In this document: positions 33,126 to 41,855 of the stretch, in pieces | Position numbering within the stretch: position 1 is the stretch's first letter | Layout of the letters: the number at the start of each line of letters is the position of its first letter | From: Priestia abyssalis | Lineage (GTDB): Bacteria; Bacillota; Bacilli; Bacillales; Bacillaceae_H | NCBI RefSeq assembly: GCF_002019595.1 | Contig: NZ_KV917369.1 | Coordinates: 4,666,624-4,730,623 of the forward strand | Length of the DNA stretch: 64,000 nucleotides | Direction: 5' to 3' | Notes under the pieces: generated by a model | Told to the model about the DNA's origin: nothing | The model's database searches: none | What the model saw: the letters and a program-made list of their open reading frames with translations, nothing else | Position numbers and translations under genes: made by a program

Positions 33126-34058
33126 ATGCTGAACATTCTTTCGTTCTTCTCAGTCTATATTGCTATTTTTTTATTTGGCATGACTATATTAAGGACGGGC
33201 TTATACAATTTATCACGCAATAAGATGAAGGAATGGCTAATTAAGCTGACCCGGTCACCATGGCAGGGCATGATGGTCGGAACCTTTATCACAATGATTC
33301 TTCAAAGCAGTTCTGCCGTAATGGTCATTACGGTAGGATTGGTGGCCACCGGATATCTGACTTTTCATCAATCCATAGGCATCATCCTTGGAACAAATAT
33401 CGGTACTACTTTTACAACCGAATTGATTACTTTCCGCTTGGATGAATATGTAGTGCCTATGCTCATAGGGGGCGCCGCCCTATTATTAGTCCAACGCCGC
33501 GTTCCCTTTTGTCTTGGCAGCATGTTGTTCGGCTTGGGATGTATTTTTGTATCAATGAACGGATTTGAAAAACTCGCCCTGCCGCTGGCTAATTTAACAA
33601 CGGTCAGCCAAATTATTACCCAGACTAATACAAATGAAATTTTAGGTTTGGGATTAGGAACGATTCTTACAGCGATCATTCAATCAAGCACGGCTACAAC
33701 GGGCATTATCATGAGTTTTTTAAACGAGAATCTCCTGACCTTGCATGCGGGCATCGCCATTTTATTTGGAGCCAATATCGGCACATGCATTACAGCCCTT
33801 CTCGCAAGCATCGGAGCCAACAGGGAAGCAAAGCTGACCGCTTTCGCCCATACATGGCTGAATATATTGGGTGTAGCCTTTTTCTTCCCCTTCATTCAGA
33901 CATTCGAAAGAATTGTGAGTCAACTAACTCCCCTCCCAGATGTCCAGCTTGCACATGTCAGCCTGCTGTTCAATGTGGTCTGTTCCATCCTTGCCTTACC
34001 TTTAACCGGTATACTGGCCAACTTTATTATGAAATTACATGGACGCCACTCGTTTTGA
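33126..34058 (+). CDS. Na/Pi-cotransporter II-related protein (YqeW-like)
   Basis: The 310-residue membrane protein starts at the ATG preceded by AAAGAGGTG (the longest frame begins 33 bp earlier). It has the two inverted QSSS/QSST repeats of the NptA/PNaS family: MILQSSSAVMVITVGLV near residue 55 and AIIQSSTATTGIIMSFL near 195. LGTNIGTTFTTEL and FGANIGTCITALLA are also present. About eight membrane helices. It probably moves phosphate with sodium, but the substrate is not proved. It lacks the C-terminal PhoU domain of longer relatives. Confidence 0.9.
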   Translation: MLNILSFFSVYIAIFLFGMTILRTGLYNLSRNKMKEWLIKLTRSPWQGMMVGTFITMILQSSSAVMVITVGLVATGYLTFHQSIGIILGTNIGTTFTTELITFRLDEYVVPMLIGGAALLLVQRRVPFCLGSMLFGLGCIFVSMNGFEKLALPLANLTTVSQIITQTNTNEILGLGLGTILTAIIQSSTATTGIIMSFLNENLLTLHAGIAILFGANIGTCITALLASIGANREAKLTAFAHTWLNILGVAFFFPFIQTFERIVSQLTPLPDVQLAHVSLLFNVVCSILALPLTGILANFIMKLHGRHSF

Positions 34059-34062
34059 TAAG

Positions 34063-34106
34063 AAAAGGGTTGATTCAAGAGCAAAAGCCCTGAATCAACC
34101 CTTTTT
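34063..34106. terminator. Convergent terminator between yqeW and deoC
   Basis: 15-bp perfect arms AAAAGGGTTGATTCA and TGAATCAACCCTTTT flank AGAGCAAAAGCCC, with T and A runs outside. It serves both converging genes. Confidence 0.85.
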
Positions 34107-34120
34107 AATATTACACAGTC

Positions 34121-34792
34121 TTAGTAATCGCTGTCAGCAGTTAATCCATTGACGATGGATACACCTGAGCTTGCTCCAATTCGGGTTGCACCCGCCTCGA
34201 TCATATCTTTTGCACCCTGTACGTCACGTACTCCTCCAGATGCTTTCACTCCGATTTCAGGACCGACTGTTTTACGCATTAACGCTATATCTTCAACAGT
34301 CGCACCGCCGGTTGAAAAACCAGTTGATGTTTTTACATAATCAGTTCCAGCCTTCACAGCCAGTTCACAAGCTCTTACTTTTTCTTCTTCTGTTAACAAA
34401 CACGTTTCAATGATGACTTTCGTAAGCGCTTTTCCTTTTGCCGCTTCGACTACAGCCCGGATATCACGTTCTACTAATTCATCATTTTTATCTTTAAGCG
34501 CACCAATGTTAATGACCATGTCTACTTCCGTCGCGCCTTTTTCAATCGCATCTTTTGTTTCAAACGCTTTCGTTTCAGGAGTGTTTGCCCCTAATGGAAA
34601 GCCGATAACGGTACATACTTTTACATCTGAACCGTTAAGCAGTTCAGCTGCCAGTTCTATCCATGTAGGATTTACACAAACAGACGCAAATCCATATTCT
34701 TTCGCCTCTTGGCAAAGTACAACAATTTGTTCTTTTTTTGTATCCGCTTTTAAAGCTGTATGGTCAATCATCTTAGCAACATTCATTGTCAT
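34121..34792 (-). CDS. deoC: Deoxyribose-phosphate aldolase DeoC
   Basis: DeoC splits deoxyribose-5-phosphate into glyceraldehyde-3-phosphate and acetaldehyde in nucleoside breakdown. The chosen ATG (18 bp inside the longest frame) has AAAGGAG eight bases away and gives 223 residues, the length of B. subtilis DeoC. The Schiff-base Lys lies in DYVKTSTGFSTGGAT near residue 153. KASGGVR near 182 supplies the second Lys. B. subtilis has deoC elsewhere in a deo operon, so this position is a local difference. Confidence 0.95.
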   Translation of the reverse strand: MTMNVAKMIDHTALKADTKKEQIVVLCQEAKEYGFASVCVNPTWIELAAELLNGSDVKVCTVIGFPLGANTPETKAFETKDAIEKGATEVDMVINIGALKDKNDELVERDIRAVVEAAKGKALTKVIIETCLLTEEEKVRACELAVKAGTDYVKTSTGFSTGGATVEDIALMRKTVGPEIGVKASGGVRDVQGAKDMIEAGATRIGASSGVSIVNGLTADSDY

Positions 34793-34917
34793 AACCTTTT
34801 CTCCTTTCAAACTCTCCTAAGTTGTACGTACCTCGAGGTTGTACGTACCTCTACATCATACCACAAAATATTGAAACGAACATTCTTTTTTATTATGTAA
34901 TAATTACAGGATTTCAT

Positions 34918-34954
34918 TACAAAAGCCCCTGCCATTTGGCAAGGGGCTTTTGTA
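34918..34954 (-). terminator. mtaB operon terminator
   Basis: TACAAAAGCCCC and GGGGCTTTTGTA pair, with inner GCC/GGC. It lies 30 bp after the mtaB stop. The gap 34793-34984 contains nothing else. Confidence 0.75.
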
Positions 34955-34984
34955 TGAATCCATTTATTTAAGTGAATTCATATA

Positions 34985-36340
34985 TTAGGAGCTCATCTTT
35001 ATTTCTTCTACAATTGAATTATCCATTACGCGGACAAATTGTCCCTCATTGTATGGATAGCCGGCTTGTGTAATTTTTACTTTTACAAGCTTGCCCACCA
35101 TATCTTCTTTGGCTTCAAACTTTACTTTTAAATAATTATCCGTATAACCAACATATAATCCGCTCTCTGGATTTTCTTTATAGAGCTCTTCCGGAATGAC
35201 TTCTAATACTTCTCCTTCAAATTGAGAAGCATATTCTTTCGCTAATTGATTTGATAGCTCAATTAAACGATGTACACGCTCATTTTTAACTTCTTCGTCA
35301 ATTTGATCATCCATACGGGCCGCAGGTGTTCCCGTACGCTTAGAGTACGGAAATACGTGAAGCTCTGAGAAGCGGTGTTCTTTAATGAAATTGTATGTTT
35401 CCATAAATTCTTCTTCTGTTTCCCCAGGAAAACCGACGATGACGTCCGATGTAATCGCTAATCCAGGGAGCGCTTCTTTCAAACGATTTAAACGATCTGC
35501 GAAAAATTCCATCGTGTATTTACGCCTCATTCGCTTTAGTACCGTATTGGAACCTGACTGAATCGGAATATGCAAATGACGCACGATCACTTTCGATTGA
35601 TCAAGCACTTCAATAATCTCGTCCGTAATTTGGCTTGCTTCGATAGACGAAATACGAAGACGCTTCAATCCGATTACTTGCTCCTCAAGATCTCTTAAAA
35701 GCTGAGCCAAATTGTAATCCTTCATGTCTTCCCCGTATCCTCCGGTATGAATACCAGTCAATACGATTTCCTTATACCCAGCATTCACTAATTGCTGCGC
35801 CTGACGGATGACTTCCTTCGGATCACGGGAGCGCATTAAACCACGTGCCCATGGAATAATACAAAATGTACAGAAGTTGTTACATCCCTCTTGAATTTTC
35901 AACGATGCACGTGTCCGGTCTGTGAAAGCTGGTACATCCAACTCTTCATAAACACGTGTTTTCATGATGTTTCCAACAGCATTGATCGGTTGACGTTCTT
36001 GTTTATATTGTTCAATATACTCAAGCATTTTCACTCGATCCTGTGTACCAACAACAATGTCTACCCCTGGAATCGCCATAATTTCAGCCGGCGATGTTTG
36101 AGCATAGCACCCTGTTACACAAATCACTGCATCCGGATTTTTACGTACTGCACGACGAATCACTTGGCGGCTCTTCTTATCACCTGTATTCGTTACTGTA
36201 CATGTATTGATGACATAGACATCCGCTGATTTTTCAAAATCAACGCGTTCGTAGCTGTTCTCTTTAAATAACTGCCAAATGGCCTCTGTCTCATAATGAT
36301 TTACTTTACATCCAAGCGTATGAAACGCAACTGATGACAT
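34985..36340 (-). CDS. mtaB: tRNA t6A37 methylthiotransferase MtaB
   Basis: The radical SAM enzyme converts t6A to ms2t6A at tRNA position 37. The 451-residue protein has an N-terminal UPF0004 domain with three cluster cysteines (TLGCKVN, NTCTVTN, VTGCYAQ). The radical SAM motif EGCNNFCTFCIIPWARG is near residue 152. A C-terminal TRAM domain includes VGYTDNYLKVKFEA. Same order as B. subtilis yqeV behind rsmE (4-bp gap) and prmA, forming prmA-rsmE-mtaB. Confidence 0.95.
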   Translation of the reverse strand: MSSVAFHTLGCKVNHYETEAIWQLFKENSYERVDFEKSADVYVINTCTVTNTGDKKSRQVIRRAVRKNPDAVICVTGCYAQTSPAEIMAIPGVDIVVGTQDRVKMLEYIEQYKQERQPINAVGNIMKTRVYEELDVPAFTDRTRASLKIQEGCNNFCTFCIIPWARGLMRSRDPKEVIRQAQQLVNAGYKEIVLTGIHTGGYGEDMKDYNLAQLLRDLEEQVIGLKRLRISSIEASQITDEIIEVLDQSKVIVRHLHIPIQSGSNTVLKRMRRKYTMEFFADRLNRLKEALPGLAITSDVIVGFPGETEEEFMETYNFIKEHRFSELHVFPYSKRTGTPAARMDDQIDEEVKNERVHRLIELSNQLAKEYASQFEGEVLEVIPEELYKENPESGLYVGYTDNYLKVKFEAKEDMVGKLVKVKITQAGYPYNEGQFVRVMDNSIVEEIKMSS

Positions 36341-36344
36341 TGTT

Positions 36345-37097
36345 TCACCCCATTAATTCAGTATGGTAGGAAACAGCCGCAAGCACATATAACGGTGCCG
36401 TTTCTGCTCGTAAAATGCGCGGACCGAATCCACACATTACAAAACCGTTTTCTCTAAACGACTCAATTTCCTTTTCAGCTAACCCTCCTTCAGGTCCAAT
36501 GACCACAAGAAGAGATTGCCCTTGTTTTATATCCGATAAAAGGGAAGCAAGACGAGATTTCTCACCGCGTTTAGCTTCTTCCTCATATGCAACTATTTTA
36601 TAATCATACTCACTGCTCATCTGAAGCAGCTTGTTTAACGGAACAGGCTCTGATACATGAGGCACTTTTGTGCGATGTGACTGCTCAGCAGCTTCTTTTG
36701 CAATCTTGCTCCAACGCTCAACCTTCTTATCTCCTTTTTTACTGTCCCATTTTACGATAGAACGAGAGGCCATAAAAGGGATGAACGCAGACGCACCCAA
36801 CTCTGTTCCTTTTTGGATGACAAGCTCCAACTTATCTCCTTTAGGCAATCCGTTTGCAATGGTCACAGAAACAGGCATTTCCTTCGCCTCATCTAACCAT
36901 TCTACAACACGTAAATTTACTTCGTCACCGGAAATATCTTCTATCTTGCACAAAGCAGAATTTCCCTTTTCATTACAGCAGATGACATTGTCCCCTTCTG
37001 ACATTCTCATGACGCGCATGATATGGCGGGCATCTTCTCCGTCAATGAAAACCTTATTATCCGCAAACTGTTCATTTGCCACAAAATACCGCTGCAT
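36345..37097 (-). CDS. rsmE: 16S rRNA m3U1498 methyltransferase RsmE
   Basis: A 250-residue SPOUT-class methyltransferase. The N-terminal PUA-like domain contains EDARHIMRVMRMSEGD near residue 22. The knotted SAM domain has LVVIGPEGGLAEKEI near 196 and LGPRILRAETAPL-type sequence (FGPRILRAETAPLYVLAAV) near 223. It lies between prmA and mtaB in one transcript. Confidence 0.95.
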   Translation of the reverse strand: MQRYFVANEQFADNKVFIDGEDARHIMRVMRMSEGDNVICCNEKGNSALCKIEDISGDEVNLRVVEWLDEAKEMPVSVTIANGLPKGDKLELVIQKGTELGASAFIPFMASRSIVKWDSKKGDKKVERWSKIAKEAAEQSHRTKVPHVSEPVPLNKLLQMSSEYDYKIVAYEEEAKRGEKSRLASLLSDIKQGQSLLVVIGPEGGLAEKEIESFRENGFVMCGFGPRILRAETAPLYVLAAVSYHTELMG

Positions 37098-37134
37098 ATT
37101 TTACACCTTCTCTAAAAAGATGATTGTTTAATAG

Positions 37135-38076
37135 TTACTCGCCTTTTTGCGCCGTAATGGCTACCCAATCTTCCATTACCGTTACTTCCTTGATTGTAAA
37201 GCCTTCCTTCACTAGAGCTTCTTTCACCTCATCTTTTTTGGCTCCAATAATGCCAGATGTAATGAAAATTCCTCCAGGCTTCAACACACGGGCTGCATCA
37301 TCCGCAAAGCGCACGATAATTTCAGCCAGAATATTAGCAACAACTACATCGACAGGCCCTTCAATGTCGTTAAGCAAGTTATTTTGGGACACAGTGACTA
37401 CATCATGCACTTTGTTTAATTCAATGTTTAAGCGGGCAGATTCTACCGCTACCTCATCTAGATCCAGCGCTTGTACATCTCTCGCTCCCAGCATGGCAGC
37501 TCCAATGCTTAACACACCTGACCCTGTGCCAACATCAATTACCTTATCTCCCTCTTGAACGTTTCGTTCCAGCGCTTGTAAGGACATAACTGTTGTAGGG
37601 TGTGTTCCTGTTCCGAAAGCCATCCCGGGATCCAATTCAATAATTAATTCGTCTGTATTGACAGGCTCATACGTTTCCCAAGTCGGCACAATGGTAAACC
37701 GTTCAGAAATTTTAACGGGGTGATAATACTTCTTCCAAGCCGTAGCCCATTCTTCTTCATGAACTTCACTAATGGTGACTTTGTTGGCTCCAAGATCAAA
37801 GTCGTATACAAGAAGGTTATTAATCGCTTCTTTAATCCCGTCTACCGTTTCTCCTAAAAAACTATTCACCGGTAAATAAGCTTTTACGAGAACCCCTTCT
37901 TCCGGGTAGTCCTCTGAATTGAGTTGGTAGATTTCTCCGAAAGTGGTATCTCTTTCTTGCAATAAATCATTCGGATCTTCTATCACAACTCCGCTGGCAC
38001 CTGCCTCATGTAAGATGTTTGATATTGGCTCAATTGCTTCACTCGTTGTATGAATACAAATTTCAGACCACTTCAT
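37135..38076 (-). CDS. prmA: Ribosomal protein L11 methyltransferase PrmA
   Basis: The start was placed at MKWSEICIHTTSEA (38076), as in B. subtilis PrmA, instead of the longest frame 42 bp earlier; GGAGTTGGTAG precedes it. It gives 313 residues. An N-terminal substrate-binding domain of about 120 residues is followed by a SAM domain with PGMAFGTGTHPTT, KVIDVGTGSGVLSIGA and VVANILAEII. It tri-methylates L11 on the ribosome. First gene of prmA-rsmE-mtaB. Confidence 0.95.
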   Translation of the reverse strand: MKWSEICIHTTSEAIEPISNILHEAGASGVVIEDPNDLLQERDTTFGEIYQLNSEDYPEEGVLVKAYLPVNSFLGETVDGIKEAINNLLVYDFDLGANKVTISEVHEEEWATAWKKYYHPVKISERFTIVPTWETYEPVNTDELIIELDPGMAFGTGTHPTTVMSLQALERNVQEGDKVIDVGTGSGVLSIGAAMLGARDVQALDLDEVAVESARLNIELNKVHDVVTVSQNNLLNDIEGPVDVVVANILAEIIVRFADDAARVLKPGGIFITSGIIGAKKDEVKEALVKEGFTIKEVTVMEDWVAITAQKGE

Positions 38077-38106
38077 CTCTACCAACTCCAGTCCGTTTAC
38101 TTTATA

Positions 38107-38310
38107 GAGGAGGTTCAAAAAGTCCGGGAAAAATACCTGTCGAATTTCGGCGTCAGCTGCATTGGACGCTACTCACGTATTAACACCATACGTTCCGTTC
38201 CTTGGAAAAGAAAATCGCTTTTCCGGCGTGCAATGAAGAGTCGTGAGAAGCTTTCCTTAATGCTCAAAGCGGCGCTTCCTTGAACTTCTCGGTCCTTTTT
38301 GTCCTCTTTT
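38107..38310. repeat. TTCAAAAAGTCCGGGAAAAA intergenic repeat, long copy
   Basis: It begins GAGGTTCAAAAAGTCCGGGA and ends in the inverted counterpart CGGTCCTTTTTGTCCTC. The interior has CGTGAG/CTCACG-type complementary pieces and paired CGGCG segments. Related copies are at 50123-50166 and 59686-59814. It occupies most of the 372-bp gap between prmA and dnaJ; the rest is the dnaJ terminator. Confidence 0.6.
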
Positions 38311-38408
38311 TTAAACACACAATTATATGCTACTTTCCATTTTTTCCGTCAAAAAATATTTCATTCCAACACAATGAAATTACTTGTTGATTACAATTCA
38401 CCGCAGAA

Positions 38409-38446
38409 AGGTGCCCCAAACTTACAGCTGTATGTTTGGGACACCC
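38409..38446 (-). terminator. dnaJ terminator
   Basis: GGTGCCCCAAAC and GTTTGGGACACC pair with one mismatch over TTACAGCTGTAT. It abuts the dnaJ stop codon. Confidence 0.65.
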
Positions 38447-38448
38447 TC

Positions 38449-39576
38449 TTATTCGCCTTTAAAGGCTTTTTTCACTTTCGCAAAAAAAGAATCATGCTGT
38501 TCATCCACGACATCTTGACCGCTTAACTCTGCAAATTCACGCAAAAGCTGTTTTTGTTTGTCGGATAGTTTCGTCGGTGTAATAATACGAATAATAATGT
38601 GCTGATCTCCCTGGCCGTACCCTCTTACATTTGGTACACCTTTTGCTTTCAGGCGGAATTTCGTTCCAGTTTGTGTGCCTGCCGGAATTTTCAGCTTTAC
38701 TTTTCCATGCAGTGTAGGCACTTCAATTTCATCTCCAAGTGCTGCTTGTGCAAATGTTAGAGGCATTTCGCAATAAATGTCGTCCCCGTCTCGTTCAAAA
38801 AACTCATGCGGACGAACGTGGAATACCACATATAAGTCACCTGCAGGTCCACCGTTGAATCCCGGCTCCCCTTGACCGCTGACACGCAGCTGTTGACCAT
38901 CGTCTACACCTGCAGGAATTTTCACATTAATTTTTTTATTTTTATTGATGCGGCCCGCTCCATGGCACGTGCCGCATTTTTCACGGACAATTTTGCCTTT
39001 TCCATTACAGTGATGGCAAGCACGGCGGTTAACGATTCGGCCAAATGGCGTATTTTGTTCTACGCTTACTTGCCCTGCACCTTGACAGTGTGAACATGTT
39101 TCAACTTTTGACCCCGGTTTCGCTCCTGATCCGTGACATGTATCACATGTTTCCTCACGTGGGATGTCAATCGTCGTTTCTTTCCCGAACACCGCTTCCT
39201 CAAAAGATAACGTCATCGTGTACTGTAAATCTGCACCTTGTCTCGGAGCATTGGGGTCACGTCGTCTGCCGCCTCCGCCAAAAATGGAACTGAAGATATC
39301 CTCAAACCCAAAACCGCCGCCAAAGTCTGCGCCGCCGAAACCGCCAAAACCTTGATTTGGATCTGTATGACCAAATTGATCATAATGAGCTTTCTTTTGG
39401 TCATCACTCAATACTTCATATGCTTCTTTAATCTCTTTAAATTTGTCGGCCGCATCTGCTTCCTTGTTAATATCCGGATGATATTTTTTTGAAAGCTTTC
39501 GATAAGCCTTTTTTATCTCTTCTTTTGTGGCGCTTTTACTTACACCAAGAACTTCATAGTAATCCCGCTTACTCAT
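38449..39576 (-). CDS. dnaJ: Chaperone DnaJ (Hsp40)
   Basis: The 375-residue co-chaperone stimulates DnaK ATPase. J domain with HPD (KKYHPDINKEAD, about 31-43), a Gly/Phe-rich linker (GFGGFGGADFGGGFGF), four CxxCxGxG zinc repeats (CDTCHGSG, CSHCQGAG, CHHCNGKG, CGTCHGAG), and C-terminal substrate domains. It is separated from dnaK by 418 bp holding a repeat and a terminator-like hairpin, unlike the compact B. subtilis operon, so some of its expression is likely independent. Confidence 0.98.
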   Translation of the reverse strand: MSKRDYYEVLGVSKSATKEEIKKAYRKLSKKYHPDINKEADAADKFKEIKEAYEVLSDDQKKAHYDQFGHTDPNQGFGGFGGADFGGGFGFEDIFSSIFGGGGRRRDPNAPRQGADLQYTMTLSFEEAVFGKETTIDIPREETCDTCHGSGAKPGSKVETCSHCQGAGQVSVEQNTPFGRIVNRRACHHCNGKGKIVREKCGTCHGAGRINKNKKINVKIPAGVDDGQQLRVSGQGEPGFNGGPAGDLYVVFHVRPHEFFERDGDDIYCEMPLTFAQAALGDEIEVPTLHGKVKLKIPAGTQTGTKFRLKAKGVPNVRGYGQGDQHIIIRIITPTKLSDKQKQLLREFAELSGQDVVDEQHDSFFAKVKKAFKGE

Positions 39577-39654
39577 GAATATTCACTCCCGCTTCCTTTC
39601 ACATAAAGGTAATTGTATCATTAACGGCATTTTCACTGCAACCTTTTACTCTAA

Positions 39655-39700
39655 TCAAAAAAAGTCAAAGCCAAGGCAAGCCTGACTTTGACTTTTTTGA
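39655..39700 (-). terminator. Terminator-like hairpin between dnaK and dnaJ
   Basis: TCAAAAAAAGTCAAAG and CTTTGACTTTTTTGA pair around an inner GGC/GCC. It lies after the dnaK repeat region and 79 bp before dnaJ, and would reduce read-through from dnaK. Confidence 0.7.
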
Positions 39701-39734
39701 AGTTCACCGTTGTTATAACAGAACGTCGCGTTCT

Positions 39735-39985
39735 TAGGCTTCGTTCCTTTTATTGTCCAGCTCCGGCTCATAATCTTTCGGTCGTTTCACTTCTGTCCAT
39801 GAAACCAAAGAGCGGTTTCCCGTTCAGAAGCCACAACGTCTCTCAAGATTGAACAGTCGCCTCTGCTTTTCTTTCTGTCTAGTTACGCAAGCTACATCCT
39901 ACGGTCATTTCACTCCTTCCTACAGAAGCAAAAAGCGTTTCTTTGTCAGGAGCTCCAATGCCCTATGGATGTGAACGAGCTTGCT
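39735..39985. repeat. GTCGCCTCYGCTTTTCTTT-type intergenic repeat (dnaK-dnaJ copy)
   Basis: It contains GTCGCCTCTGCTTTTCTTTC, then TGTCTAGTTACGCAAGCT, and near the other end TTATTGTCCAGCTCCGGCTC. The same strings occur at 55375-55590, and inverted at 51733-51905. It fills the 418-bp gap after dnaK. Confidence 0.55.
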
Positions 39986-39994
39986 TCACTTTTC

Positions 39995-41824
39995 TTACTT
40001 ATCGTCTACTTCTTCGAATTCAGCGTCTACGACGTTGTCGTCTTTTTTCGCTTGGCCTTCAGCTTGACCGCCTTGTGCTGCTTGAGCCGCTTGTTGAGCT
40101 TGCTCGTAAAGCTTCATTGTCAGTTGTTGAACGATTTCTTGAAGAGCATCTTTTTTCGCGCGAATTTCTTCTAGATCATTTTTCTCAATCGCAGCTTTCA
40201 ACGCATCTTTCGCTTCGTTTGCTTTCGCTGCTTCCGCTTCGTCCACTTTACCTTCTAAGTCTTTTAATGTCTTTTCAGTCGTGAACACTAATTGATCTGC
40301 TTCATTGCGAAGTTCAACTTCTTCTTTACGCTTTTTATCAGCCTCTGCATTTTCTTCAGCTTGTTTAATCATGTTTTCAATTTCTTCATCTGAAAGACCT
40401 GAAGATGATTGAATTGTGATCGCTTGCTCCTTATTTGTGCCTAAATCTTTTGCACGAACATTTACGATACCGTTTTTGTCGATATCAAACGTCACTTCAA
40501 TTTGTGGAATGCCGCGTGGCGCCGGCGGGATATCCGTCAATTGGAATCGACCTAATGTTTTGTTGTCGCCAGCCATCGGGCGCTCACCTTGTAGTACATG
40601 GATGTCTACAGCTGTTTGATTGTCAGCAGCTGTCGAGAACACTTGTGACTTGCTTGTCGGGATCGTTGTGTTACGGTCGATTAATTTCGTAAATACACCG
40701 CCCATTGTTTCAATCCCTAATGAAAGCGGAGTAACGTCAAGCAAGACAACATCTTTAATATCACCTGTCAACACGCCGCCTTGAACCGCTGCACCCAATG
40801 CGACTACTTCGTCGGGGTTAACGCCTTTATGAGGCTCTTTTCCAGTTACTTTCTTGATTGCTTCCTGTACAGCAGGAATACGTGTTGAACCACCAACCAA
40901 GATAACTTTATCAATTTCATTTGACGATAGGCCAGAGTCTTGAAGCGCTTGGCGGACAGGTCCCATTGTACGCTCTACCAAGTGAGCTGATAACTCATCA
41001 AATTTAGCACGTGATAAAGTGACCTCCAAGTGAAGAGGACCAGCCGCACCAGCTGTAATGAACGGTAAAGAAATTTGTGTTGATGTTACACCTGATAAGT
41101 CTTTTTTCGCTTTTTCAGCCGCATCTTTTAAACGTTGAAGCGCCATTTTATCTTGAGACAAATCAATTCCGTTTTCTTTTTTGAATTCGGCTACTAAATA
41201 GTCGATGATGACCTGGTCAAAATCGTCACCGCCGAGACGGTTGTCACCAGCTGTCGCGCGAACTTCAAATACGCCGTCGCCCAATTCAAGGATAGATACG
41301 TCGAAGGTACCTCCCCCAAGGTCATATACTAATATCGTTTGGTCTTCTTCTGTTTTATCTAAACCGTAAGCTAATGCTGCAGCTGTCGGCTCATTGATAA
41401 TACGTTCTACTTCTAAGCCCGCAATTTTCCCAGCGTCTTTTGTTGCTTGACGTTCAGCATCATTGAAGTAAGCCGGTACGGTAATAACCGCTTTTGTTAC
41501 AGGCTCTCCTAAATAATCTTCTGCATAAGATTTCAAATGCTGTAAAATAATCGCAGAGATTTCTTGAGGCGTATATTGTTTGCCCTCTGCTTCCACTTTA
41601 TGGTCTGTACCCATATGGCGTTTAACAGAAATGATGGTGTTAGGGTTCGTAATCGCCTGGCGTTTTGCCACTTCCCCAACTTGACGCTCACCATTTTTGA
41701 ATGCAACAACCGATGGAGTTGTGCGGTTTCCTTCCGGATTTGGAATTACTTTCGGTTCGCCGCCTTCTAATACAGCGACACAAGAGTTAGTTGTCCCTAA
41801 GTCGATACCAATGATTTTACTCAC
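39995..41824 (-). CDS. dnaK: Chaperone DnaK (Hsp70)
   Basis: The 609-residue Hsp70 starts at a GTG with TAGGAGGT upstream. The N-terminal ATPase domain has IGIDLGTTNSCVAV, VYDLGGGTFDVSIL and ILVGGSTRIPAVQEAI. The substrate domain starts near VLLDVTPLSLGIETMGG (about 365), followed by a helical lid and a Gly/Gln tail ending VVDAEFEEVDDK. It lacks the 24-residue insert of Gram-negative DnaK, as usual in Firmicutes. It lies 31 bp behind grpE under CIRCE control from hrcA. Confidence 0.99.
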   Translation of the reverse strand: MSKIIGIDLGTTNSCVAVLEGGEPKVIPNPEGNRTTPSVVAFKNGERQVGEVAKRQAITNPNTIISVKRHMGTDHKVEAEGKQYTPQEISAIILQHLKSYAEDYLGEPVTKAVITVPAYFNDAERQATKDAGKIAGLEVERIINEPTAAALAYGLDKTEEDQTILVYDLGGGTFDVSILELGDGVFEVRATAGDNRLGGDDFDQVIIDYLVAEFKKENGIDLSQDKMALQRLKDAAEKAKKDLSGVTSTQISLPFITAGAAGPLHLEVTLSRAKFDELSAHLVERTMGPVRQALQDSGLSSNEIDKVILVGGSTRIPAVQEAIKKVTGKEPHKGVNPDEVVALGAAVQGGVLTGDIKDVVLLDVTPLSLGIETMGGVFTKLIDRNTTIPTSKSQVFSTAADNQTAVDIHVLQGERPMAGDNKTLGRFQLTDIPPAPRGIPQIEVTFDIDKNGIVNVRAKDLGTNKEQAITIQSSSGLSDEEIENMIKQAEENAEADKKRKEEVELRNEADQLVFTTEKTLKDLEGKVDEAEAAKANEAKDALKAAIEKNDLEEIRAKKDALQEIVQQLTMKLYEQAQQAAQAAQGGQAEGQAKKDDNVVDAEFEEVDDK

Positions 41825-41855
41825 TGAACTTACCTCCTAAAGTCATTATGTAAGA

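Noticed and set aside
33785..34093. Plus-strand frame of 102 codons overlapping yqeW
   Set aside because: It is out of frame within the conserved membrane protein and reads into the terminator.
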